A stretch of 64,000 nt of DNA. It comes from Maribacter polysaccharolyticus. GTDB lineage: Bacteria; Bacteroidota; Bacteroidia; Flavobacteriales; Flavobacteriaceae. The stretch is from NCBI RefSeq assembly GCF_028882255.1, contig NZ_JARBUY010000002.1, forward strand, positions 74,342-138,341, in the 5' to 3' direction. The number at the start of each line of letters is the position of its first letter. The stretch's first letter is position 1. The notes under the pieces are model-generated. The model searched no databases and was not told where the DNA came from. It saw only the letters and a list, made by a program, of their open reading frames with translations. The position numbers and the translations under genes were made by a program. Shown one piece after another: positions 47,075-57,400 of the stretch.

Positions 47075-50000
47075 TTACTGAATAAGTATTTTACTTAGGT
47101 ATTCATTCTCTTGATTTTCTAAACTGATCAAATAAAGTCCATTGCTGATATTCGGTATTTGCAACTCAAAGGTATCTCCGTCTATTTCCAAAGTTTGGGA
47201 CTTGATCAAGATACCCGATACCGTAAAAAAATGGATTTGATAAACACCTATTTCGGTTCCCGTAATCGTAACATTAGAGAAGGGTTGTGTGGGATTTGGA
47301 TAAATTATAATGTCATCTTCCGGATCGCTGTCAACAATAGTGGCCTCGATCCGAAGCGCTTCTTGATTGGCCAATAGGCCTTCGTTGCTGCTTATTTCAA
47401 TAGAGAATTGCTCATTTTCCTCATTAATGGTATCAGCTATGGTTTCTATATAAACTGTTTTTTCAACTTCACCCGGTTCAAATGTAACTTCTACAATAGT
47501 GGAATCATAGTCGTCTTGGTTAGCGGTGTTATTTTCGTAAATAATAGTTAAAACAATGTTTTCTTCACTCGATTTATCAAGGAATAATTTTATTTCCAAA
47601 GCCTCTCCTTCAACCGCCGATACGGTAGGGTTACCCGACAAAGTTGGTCTAATGGTTTCCGTGGGGGTAATGAAAATGGTCGCGGTATCGGTAAAACCGC
47701 CATCCACCGTGGTTACGGTGATGATGGCCGTTCCCTCTCCCATTGCGGTGACCAGACCGGAACCATCGACACTGGCCACACGGGTATCGTTAGACGACCA
47801 TTCAACGGAGGTATCGGTCGCATCGGAAGGCAGAACTTCGGCAACCAACATCACGGTTTCCCCGACCATCAAAGTACTTTCGGAAGGGTCAAGTCTAATG
47901 CCCTGAACGGGTACGGGGTTACCTTCCTCGTTTATGGTTATGGTCGCCGTATCGGTAAAATTACCGTCCGCTGTGGTAGCGGTAATGGTAACGGTACCGA
48001 TATCGAGGGCGGTAACGAGCCCATTTTGGTCTACGCTGGCGATGGCGGGGTCGTCCGATGACCAGGTGAGATTTTGGTTGGTCGCGTTGTTCGGGGCCAC
48101 CGCCGCATTCAATTGTGCGGTTTCCCCCAAAGAAACGGAGGCACTGTTGGGGGTTACCTCGACACCGGTTACATTTACCACCGGAACCTCGACGGTTATC
48201 TCAGCAGTGTCGGTAAAACCGCCATCCACCGTGGTTACGGTGATGATGGCCGTTCCCTCTCCCATTGCGGTGACCATACCGGAACCATCGACACTGGCCA
48301 CACCGGTATCGTTAGACGACCATTCAACGGAGGTATCGGTCGCATCGGAAGGCAGAACTTCGGCAACCAACATCACGGTTTCCCCGACCATCAAAGTACT
48401 TTCGGAAGGGTCAAGTCTAATGCCCTGAACGGGTACGGGGTTACCTTCCTCGTTTATGGTTATGGTCGCCGTATCGGTAAAATTACCGTCCGCTGTGGTA
48501 GCGGTAATGGTAACGGTACCGATATCGAGGGCGGTAACGAGCCCATTTTGGTCTACGCTGGCGATGGCGGGGTCGTCCGATGACCAGGTGAGATTTTGGT
48601 TGGTCGCGTTGTTCGGGGCCACCGCCGCATTCAATTGTGCGGTTTCCCCCAAAGAAACGGAGGCACTGTTGGGGGTTACCTCGACACCGGTTACATTTAC
48701 CACCGGAACCTCGACGGTTATCTCAGCAGTGTCGGTAAAACCGCCATCCACCGTGGTTACGGTGATGATGGCCGTTCCCTCTCCCATTGCGGTGACCATA
48801 CCGGAACCATCGACACTGGCCACACCGGTATCGTTAGAAGACCATTCAACGGAGGTATCGGTCGCATCGGAAGGAGAAACCGTATGGTTTAGTTGGAAGG
48901 TTTCGCCTATTTCCAGTATTTGGGTTTCAGGGTTTACCCCCACTCCCGTAACCGGGATGTCACTTGAAAGGGAATTTCTTTTTAAAAAAACGACCCAGCT
49001 TTGACTATCGTTATTAGGTGGGTTACCTATAGAAACAGCATTACCGGGGGCTGTACTTAAAAGTGAGCCGTTTTGGAGGCTGCCTCCGGTTTTTGGGTCA
49101 AACCATCGTATATCATAATCATCACTACCCTGTAAGTTAATGGTTGCCGATCCCCCGTTTTTCAAGAAAACAACATGGTATTCACCTAATTTCGACAGTA
49201 AGTAACCCGAACTGATGTTCTCGTTATTTGCAGACATTTCCCAAAAGGGGATTTGATTTTCCTCCAAAAACGCTTTTGCAAATCGCATTCTGTCATAATA
49301 CGGGGCATAGTTGGTATAATCGGCCCCATTTACATCTCTTCCGCTACCGGCATAATAATGGATTCCTACGGATCCGGCACATATACTCGCCCATAAAGCA
49401 TCGTTGGTCCAAGTTTCTATGTTGGGAAGGTCGCTGGCCGACCAAGGTTCGGTATATCTTACCACCCATTTTTTACCATCTTCATTTCCCATGTCCCGAA
49501 GATTGATTACTTCATTGTTCCCGTGGGTCGCATCGTCATAATCTCCTTGTAACGATATTGCGGTTAGGGAGTTGGTTCCCGAAAGGGCAGTTATTTGGGG
49601 GAAAATGGTAAAATCATAAGAAGGACCATTGTGTACGGTTATCAAGTCGTTGTAAGGGCTTAAATTTTCAATATAAGCAGCGGCTTCATCAATTTGGCTT
49701 GCCGAATACTGATCCACTCCTGCAGACCAATTGGCCTCTTCCCCAATATTCCAAATTACATTTAAGTATCCAAACCGGGCAATCAATTCCCTATAATATA
49801 TTTTTCGACTATTGGAGAAATTACTTGATGCGATGCCTTCTTGATCTTCAAACCAATTAAGGTTTTCCGTTTCCAGTAACACAAATTCTTGGACAATGCC
49901 CTTTTCGTACATATGGTCAAAAACGATTTCCCATTGACTCAACTTTGAAACATCATAGGTGGTATATTCGGTTTTATTGGGGAAAGGATAAGCCTTTTTG

Positions 50001-50740
50001 CCATCACCTGTAATATTATTGGTAAGGAAATAATGTACATTCATCCCTTTGCTGGCCAAATAATTGACGGCACCTATAATTTCGGTGCCTTTTCCATCCT
50101 GCCATGAAGGGTCGTCGTTGGTGTAATAACCCGAAACGGAAGCATATTCATTATTCGTTTCCGTGGCATCGAAATCCGAATATTCCAAAAAAGTTTCAGG
50201 AGAATCTGCGCCTACTTCAAAAAAATAGTCCCCATTTGCGAATTGAGGGGCGTATTTTCCTACATAGCTTAATTTGCCCTTTGCCTGAAAATCATTACCT
50301 GTTTTATCTGTAGCGGAAACGGAAAAAGTTCCTGATTGACCATCGAATTCCCCACCGTTACCTCCACCGTTTACGGCAACATCGGATCCCGTTTTGAAGC
50401 TTACCGAATAAGTGTAATTTCCTATTTCATTAGGCACGAAGTTAATACGCCATTTAGTTCCTGAAGTTGCGGATGTTTCTGCCGCATTCCCGTCAGCGGC
50501 AAAATAACCGGGTACCGAATAATTGTTTCCCGAAGGACTTGTTACGACAACATCCATCCTGACATTCTCGTAAGTTGTTGCCGTCTCAGAATAGATTGAA
50601 GCGCTGTCGAAAGTTAAGGTCACTTTATGGTATTGTTTCAATTCACCTGAAATCGAAGCCTGGGAGAATAGGGCATTGGAACAAATCATAAAAATTGCAA
50701 TACAAGTAAATATGGGTCGACTTGGGCTAGTGAACATCAT
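47075..50740 (-). CDS. T9SS-secreted DUF5060-type glycosidase candidate with Ig-like (BIG2) repeats
   Basis: 1221 residues. Signal peptide (about 1-27, ending ALFSQ); a DUF5060-like beta domain (about 30-140); a TIM-barrel-like catalytic region (about 160-510) with NIGEEANWS (Glu near 333) and RYTEPWSASD (Glu near 431) as candidate catalytic acids; a putative collagen-binding-like beta domain with IRWFDPKTGG (about 515-590); five BIG2 Ig-like domains (about 592-1030) encoded by near-identical DNA repeats; one Calx-beta-like domain (about 1035-1125); and a type A T9SS sorting domain (IIYPNPTQPFSNVTITG to the end). It is expected to be surface-attached or released and to act on a polysaccharide. 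Substrate and even activity are inferred from domain type. Confidence 0.83.
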   Translation of the reverse strand: MMFTSPSRPIFTCIAIFMICSNALFSQASISGELKQYHKVTLTFDSASIYSETATTYENVRMDVVVTSPSGNNYSVPGYFAADGNAAETSATSGTKWRINFVPNEIGNYTYSVSFKTGSDVAVNGGGNGGEFDGQSGTFSVSATDKTGNDFQAKGKLSYVGKYAPQFANGDYFFEVGADSPETFLEYSDFDATETNNEYASVSGYYTNDDPSWQDGKGTEIIGAVNYLASKGMNVHYFLTNNITGDGKKAYPFPNKTEYTTYDVSKLSQWEIVFDHMYEKGIVQEFVLLETENLNWFEDQEGIASSNFSNSRKIYYRELIARFGYLNVIWNIGEEANWSAGVDQYSASQIDEAAAYIENLSPYNDLITVHNGPSYDFTIFPQITALSGTNSLTAISLQGDYDDATHGNNEVINLRDMGNEDGKKWVVRYTEPWSASDLPNIETWTNDALWASICAGSVGIHYYAGSGRDVNGADYTNYAPYYDRMRFAKAFLEENQIPFWEMSANNENISSGYLLSKLGEYHVVFLKNGGSATINLQGSDDYDIRWFDPKTGGSLQNGSLLSTAPGNAVSIGNPPNNDSQSWVVFLKRNSLSSDIPVTGVGVNPETQILEIGETFQLNHTVSPSDATDTSVEWSSNDTGVASVDGSGMVTAMGEGTAIITVTTVDGGFTDTAEITVEVPVVNVTGVEVTPNSASVSLGETAQLNAAVAPNNATNQNLTWSSDDPAIASVDQNGLVTALDIGTVTITATTADGNFTDTATITINEEGNPVPVQGIRLDPSESTLMVGETVMLVAEVLPSDATDTSVEWSSNDTGVASVDGSGMVTAMGEGTAIITVTTVDGGFTDTAEITVEVPVVNVTGVEVTPNSASVSLGETAQLNAAVAPNNATNQNLTWSSDDPAIASVDQNGLVTALDIGTVTITATTADGNFTDTATITINEEGNPVPVQGIRLDPSESTLMVGETVMLVAEVLPSDATDTSVEWSSNDTRVASVDGSGLVTAMGEGTAIITVTTVDGGFTDTATIFITPTETIRPTLSGNPTVSAVEGEALEIKLFLDKSSEENIVLTIIYENNTANQDDYDSTIVEVTFEPGEVEKTVYIETIADTINEENEQFSIEISSNEGLLANQEALRIEATIVDSDPEDDIIIYPNPTQPFSNVTITGTEIGVYQIHFFTVSGILIKSQTLEIDGDTFELQIPNISNGLYLISLENQENEYLSKILIQ
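47701..48875 (-). repeat. Near-identical 522-bp tandem repeat inside the BIG2 region
   Basis: The same sequence recurs at 47701, 48223 and 48745, exactly 522 bases apart; the third copy is partial and ends near 48875. Each full unit encodes 174 residues, equal to two different BIG2 domains. Only a few bases differ (for example CAGACC against CATACC, and GACGACC against GAAGACC), so the duplication is recent or homogenised. Confidence 0.9.
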
Positions 50741-50777
50741 AAATTGGTTATTATATATCCTTTACTTACGCAAAAAA

Positions 50778-50785
50778 CAAAATTA
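50778..50785 (-). promoter_or_regulatory. Candidate -7 box for the DUF5060 glycosidase gene
   Basis: Minus-strand TAATTTTG, matching TAnnTTTG and identical to the box in the operon leader at 13067; 37 bases before the start codon. A TTG at -33 is missing. Confidence 0.38.
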
Positions 50786-51331
50786 TGGACTATTAATTGC
50801 CTTAATTTCAGGGGTATTTTTGGTTTTCAACTACTTTTTTGACCTTTTTTCGATGAAATGCGGAATTAATTTCCCGAATTCGTATACATTTTAAGATAAA
50901 AATTGTTTGTCAATTGAAATGGATTCCAAAAAACCAACGGGAGCAAATTATTTTCATGCGTAACCAATATTGGCTATAAAGGGTTATGGTCCCGAGAATT
51001 TCATTCAGGCATAAAACGAATATGGCAACGTTATTGGTATACCATTGCATGTAGACAATAATGGTTTCCTCGGAAAGGGAAGGGTCGGGGTCTAAAACGT
51101 GGTCATGATTAAATTCCAAGCGTATATTTAAAATTACAAACTGATAAAAGCGTTCGGGACTTTTCCCCCTTCTTTCAAATGATTTCCGTTTACCCATAAC
51201 CCATCTATCGATATGTATGCCATAAGAACCATCCTAGGAGACACAATACCGGCAATTAGAAAGAAAATGCAACAATCAATTCAATTTTTTCAGTAGGGTA
51301 TCCGGGGTGAATAATAATCCGATGTGCTATT
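50786..51331. other. Intergenic stretch upstream of the glycosidase gene
   Basis: About 545 bases. One minus-strand frame at 50910-51197 (95 codons, with LEFNHDHVLDPDPSLSEE) is open but not recognised, has mixed aromatic and charged composition and no family motif; it is more likely chance or a remnant than a gene. No other feature is supported. Confidence 0.3.
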
Positions 51332-51332
51332 G

Positions 51333-51381
51333 AAAAAAAGATGTGGTGTTATTAATCACAAAGGATGAACACCACATCTTT
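51333..51381 (-). terminator. Strong rho-independent terminator after the 2443-residue surface protein
   Basis: Arms at 51337-51350 and 51368-51381 form a perfect 14-bp stem (AAAGATGTGGTGTT with its complement) and a 17-base loop. On the minus strand the stem ends in a run of seven T (51339-51333). It lies 55 bases after the minus-strand stop. Confidence 0.88.
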
Positions 51382-51436
51382 GTTGTAGATATTTATTTCG
51401 ATTTTATTTTAACAGTCATCTTAATCAGCTTCAATT

Positions 51437-54400
51437 TTATTTTTTAATGATGAGTTCATAACCAAACACGGTCCCTTTAATTGTACTGAAATTCACATGA
51501 TAGACCCCGTCTTCCAATCCAGAAGCATTAACTTGGTAAAGGCCTTCCCCTATTTTCAGTGGTTTGGCATCAACTGATTTGGCCAATCTACCGTTCATGT
51601 CGAACATTAATATTTTTGAAAGTTCCACATTAGGGTCAGATAGGCTTATTTGGAACGAAGATGGAGTTGGGTTGGGATAGAGTGCGATGTCCAAATATTC
51701 GGATTCTGGATCCAATACGTCAATTTGCATTGGGAGACTTAGTTCTTCAGTGTTATTTTCTAAAAGACTGCCTTTTGAGGTACTGGCATCGGTGATAGAG
51801 AATTGCAATGTCAATGAACCGAGATTTGTTCCGGTGCCATTGCTGCCATCGTAGGCTATGGCATTGACGGTATAATTTCCGGAAGGCATTTGTCTTACAT
51901 AATAATTGCCGTTGGTATCACCGAAAAATGCGTAGGGAGCTGCATTTTCCGTCCTGGAGCTATTTATTTGTCCTGATATGGACAGATAGACACTACCTAC
52001 GGTTGCTGGAGTCGTATTGGCCCTAATATTCAGTCCCATCCCTTGGACATCATTGATGTCGATCTGCATTCCTTCCGTCAAATCAAATAGATCTATGTCG
52101 GTATCGGCATTAATCAAGGTAAAACCTTCAATACCGCTTTCAACGATGTCTGAGACGCCTTCCAATGGAATAATCGTTTGGTCCGTAGCACCATGGTTGA
52201 TGACCAAGTTCGCCATAGCCCCATTTAGGGTGTCATTATATGCCAAAACCAAGGTATGTTGCACGTTGGATTTGAGTAGAACGTTGGTCAGCTCTCCGAA
52301 TTCAATACTGAAATCACTGGCATTTGTTCCTGTAAGTTGCATTGAACGGATATATATGCCTTGATCACCACCACTAACATCCAAGTCCAGGTTTATTGAG
52401 GAATTGGCATCGATCTGAACATTTGTCGGACCATTCAGCGCACTTGGAATGATCGGAGATCCAGCAGGGCTTGAAGTTCCAAGGGATTCCATGTTCTTTT
52501 GGTTGCCTCCACCTCGGTCCGGGGAACCGGCAGTAATGAATATACCACCACCGGATATGATCGCTTGGGTCCCATGACGGTCATAATTCATATCGGCCAA
52601 TCGGGTCCAAATTCCTGTTTCAGGGTTGTATTCTTCCGTGATTTTGAGGGCGTCATCAGTGTTGGTGCCATAGACCAATTCATTTTGAACTTCCCCTCCC
52701 ATAACGACTAATTTACCGTTGAGATTACCCACTGAAGGAGCAGCCCTGGGTGTGGGCAAATTTTCACTTTCAGGAAGTGAGCTCCAAGTCCCTGAACTAA
52801 AATCGAATACATCCACTTCAGGGATGACAGGTTTAAAGGTTCCTCCTGTGCCTCCCGAAAGTCGACCGCCAGCAACATAAAGTTTGTTTCCGATTACTGT
52901 GGCATGGAAGTGGTCCCTTGCTCGAGGGGCATCATCCAATGCAGTCCATATTCCGGTTGCTGGGTCGTATTCATCAAACCAGGGAACATAGCCTCCATTA
53001 TGGCCTATAGTATTCCCTGCCACGATATAGAATTTATCATTGTAAATGACAAGACCAGCAGCACCGCGTTTTCTTGATGATGGAATTTCGGGACCTTGAA
53101 TCCATTCTTGGACAACAGGATCAAAAGCCCATATGTAATCGGCCGGGGCTTCGTTTGGATAACTGTTGTTTTTGAAGGCACCAATGACCCAAATAAGACC
53201 TTGGTATTCCGTTGCTTGGAAATGGTTGAATTCGAAGGGAGCGGAATCTGTCAATGTAGTCCAACTATTACTTTCATAATCATAGATGTCCAAAGTTTTT
53301 GCGTTTTCACGACCTCCCATCAAATAAAATTTATCCCCAGCCTGAACGAAGGAACATTCATGTCGGCCTGTATAATCCTCGTTCTCCTCCAAATCGATCC
53401 ACGGGTCGGGTGCGGGTTCGACCGTCCATGTAAAGGTAATCGTTTCGGATGTTGCACCGGGTTTGTCGACCGTTACGGTCACCAAATGTTCCCCATCACC
53501 GTTGGCCCCTCCGGTGATCGCCGAGGCATCTATGGAGCCAAAGATCTGTCCATTGGTCGGTTCTATGTCGACCCCCGAAGGTTGGTCGGATATGCTATAG
53601 GTGAAGTTTTCGTTGGGATCCCCCCCGGAGGCCGCAACTGCTAGATCGACCATATCGTCGACCTGATTGATCTGGTCGGCTATGGGTTCGATTGTTATGG
53701 GCGAGTACTGTGTACCTGCCCCAATAACCTCAATGGCGGATATTTTCGGTTGGTCCTTACCACCATCACTGGAAAGTGAGGAAAAGTCGATGTTCAATTC
53801 CCCATCCGTGACCGATGTTATAAAGGAATTGGTGACCGGTGTATCGGGCCCAACATCGGCATAGATGTCATAATTGTCCAGCACCGGGGCCCCTTCGATG
53901 TCCACATCGAAAATACGTCTGCCCACTCCCCCCGAAGGGCCTCCCGTAGCCCCCCAATAGATTTCGGCAAAATGGAGGATAACGGTATAATCGCCATTGT
54001 TGACCGGTATGGCATAGGAAAGGATGCCCGATGTCCCATATCGTTCGGTTTGATACAGTTGGGGCAATGATGGGTTGGAGGTGTTTTGATGTATCAATCC
54101 CCCATCAAAGTACTGGTCGGCATCGAAGGTGTCCCCGTCGAAAGTGATCTGCTCCCCACCGGTGTTCATCTGTAAGGAATAAGTTGGGTCGGGTGTGGGT
54201 TCGACCGTCCATGTAAAGGTAATCGTTTCGAATGTCGCACCGGGTTTGTCGACCGTTACGGTCACCAAATGTTCCCCATCACCGTTGGCCCCTCCGGTGA
54301 TCGCTGAGGTATCTATGGAGCCAAAGATCTGTCCGTTGGTCGGTTCTATGTCGACCCCCGAAGGTTGGTCGGATATGCTATAGGTGAAGTTTTCGTTGGG

Positions 54401-57400
54401 ATCCCCCCCGGAGGCCGCAACCGCTAGATCGACCATATCGTCGACCTGATTGATCTGATCGGCTATGGGTTCGATCGTTATGGGCGGGTACTGTGTACCT
54501 GCCCCTATAACCTCAATGGCGGATATTTTCGGTTGGTCCTTACCACCATCACTGGAAAGTGAGGAAAAATCGATGTTCAACTCCCCGTCCGTGACCGATG
54601 TTATAAAGGATTTGGTGACCGGTGTATCGGGCCCAACATCGGCATAGATGTCATAATTGTCCAGTACCGGGGCCCCTTCGATGTCCACATCGAATACACG
54701 GTTGCCAATACCACCCACTGAGGCTCCACCCATAGCCCCCCAATAGATTTCGGCAAAATGGAGGATGACGGTATAATCGCCATTGGTGACCGGTATGGCA
54801 TAGGAAAGGATGCCCGATGTCCCATATCGTTCGGTTTGATACAGTTGGGGCAAGGATGGGTTGGAGGTATTTTGATGTATCAATCCCCCAACAAAGTACT
54901 GGTCGGCATCGAAGGTATCCCCGTCGAAAGTGATCTGCTCCCCACCGGTGTTCATCTGTAAGGAATAAGTTGGGTCGGGTGTGGGTTCGACCGTCCATGT
55001 AAAGGTGGTCGTTTCGGATGTCGCACTGGGTTTGTCTACCGTTACGGTCACCAAATGTTCCCCATCACCGTTGGCCCCTCCGGTGATCGCCGAGGCATCT
55101 ATGGTGCCAAAGATCTGTCCGTTGGTCGGTTCTATGTCGATTCCCGAAGGTTGGTCGGATATGCTATAGGTGAAGTTTTCGTTGGGATCCCCCCCGGAGG
55201 CCGCAACCGCTAGATCGGCCATATCGTCGACCTGATTGATTTGATCGGCTATGGGTTCGACCGTTATGGGCGGGTACTGTGTACCTGCCCCAATAACCTC
55301 AATGGCGGATATTTTCGGTTGGTCCTTACCACCATCACTGGAAAGTGAGGAAAAGTCGATGTTCAATTCCCCATCCGTGACCGATGTTTCAAAGGATTTG
55401 GTGACCGGTGTATCGGGCCCAACATCAGCATTGATATCGTAATTGTCGAGTATGAGGCTTCCCTCAAGGTCGACATCGAATACACGGTTGCCAATACCAC
55501 CCACTGAGGCTCCACCCATAGCCCCCCAATAGATTTCGGCAAAATGGAGGATGACGGTATAATCCCCATTGGGAACAGGTATGTTGTAGGCAAAAGTCTT
55601 GGAAGGGTCGTTGCGTTCGGTTTGGTATATCAAGGGTAATGATGGGTTCGAAGTATTTTGGTATATTGATTCACCTACAAAATACTGGTCCTCATCAAAG
55701 ATATTACCGGTATACGTCGTCTGATTACCACCGCTATTGATTCGTATTATACTATTTGTCAGTTCAGCGGTAATTGGGACAATGGTGGGGGAATTGGTGC
55801 CGGTATGGGTAATCACCATATCGGCATTCTTGGTGCCGGCAGTATTGTCCGGGGTGATATTGAGGGGCAGGGCCAATTCTGCTCCAGGACCAATTTGAAC
55901 AGGTAAAGCCGTAGAAGTGCCGAATAAGGAAGAATCTGGCCCGGTAATGGTTATTTCCGTGATTTCTATGGATCCTGAAGCGGGGCTACCGGTGTTGTTG
56001 GCCGTGATATTCATCTCCGAAACACCCGAACTTACCGCAAGGGTCCCAAAGTCTATGGAATCTGGGTCTAGGGAGAGCTCCGAAGGTTGGTCGGCCGTTA
56101 TATTGATGAAGTCCCAAGTAGCCGTAAATTCCGGGGCTGGTCCGGCAGAAGTGGCTATAATACCTACCGCCATGCCTTGATTGTCACTGGGGTCCAAAAA
56201 GTTGTTGGGCAATGTAATGGCCGATCCCAGCGAAAGGACGGTCGTACCTCCATTTAAGGAGTAAAAGGGTTGGGCTGAATTCGCGGTAGGGTCTATGCTG
56301 ACATAAAGGTCTACAGCCGTAGCCTCTAAAAGTCCCGCTACATCAAAGGTGGTTGTGGTGGGGGTACCATTATTTTCCACGGTTACTTCAAATCCATCTA
56401 TCCCATCACTGTTGGTAATGCCGTCCATGATCACGACTTTCAGGTAATTATCCTGATCCCCATTGCCTATATATATCCCAACCGACTGAAAATCTTCAGG
56501 AGGGGTTCCGGAAAATGGGTCCTCAACTTCGGCATGAACCGTAAAAGGGGGGGAGGTATTGTCAACATTCACTCCAAATTGAAAACCATTATCCTGATTG
56601 TTTAGGCTGCCTAGGGCATCCCCATCGCTTACGGCATCCAAAGTGGCTTTGCCCCCGGCACCACCAAAAGAAAGGTTGTCGGGGTCATATTGGTTTAAAT
56701 AGTCGGTTGTGCCATTGGTCATCCATCCTGTGAATCCAAGTCCTGCGAATCCTGTTCCCGGGTCATTGTTCCAAAAAGGATAATTAATGGGAAGATTGGT
56801 CGTGGTGCCATTGTCTGCATCTGTAGCAAAAGCGTCCATAACATCCGGAATCCCATCGTTGTCGTCATCGGGGTCATTCAAATCGGATATAAAATCCCCA
56901 TCGTTGTCATTTGGTTTCGAACCTCCTGAACAGTGATTGGTCCCGTTGTCAATTTCATCCGCATTGGTATATCCATCCAAATCGGAGTCCGCTAACGGAT
57001 CGTAATCTGGGTCTCCCACTTGTGGGCAATTACCAAAATCCGTAGGTTCGAAAACCGTAATATTATCGGAACCGTAAGTCACGGCCCAAATTGTTCCCGG
57101 GAATATATCAGCATCACCTTGGGCGATGACATCCAAGGGGATATCTCCGAAACCTACAAGAAAACTATTGTCCTTGGCCTCAAGGCCATCTCCGGTTGTA
57201 TTGAGTTGGTACCGATTGATCTGACCTCCAAATGATGTAGATAATATATCCCCCTGCATGGCGCCATTAAAATTTGTAGCTGTATACTCACAAATGCCAT
57301 TAGTGGAGGAGCTAACTACGTCAAGAATATTAACTTGTGGGTTACCAATGTCTCCGGCTAGAAAGAATCCCTGCCTTGGGTCGTCCGGAAAATCAGCTAT

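Noticed and set aside
47556-49004. Several plus-strand open frames opposite the BIG2 region (up to 182 codons)
   Set aside because: They repeat with the 522-bp unit and are the complement of the BIG2 repeats; no start context or family motif.
53096-55442. Plus-strand frames opposite the malectin and Kelch region
   Set aside because: Each copy recurs with the 783/786-bp unit and gives nonsense low-complexity protein; shadows of the minus-strand gene.
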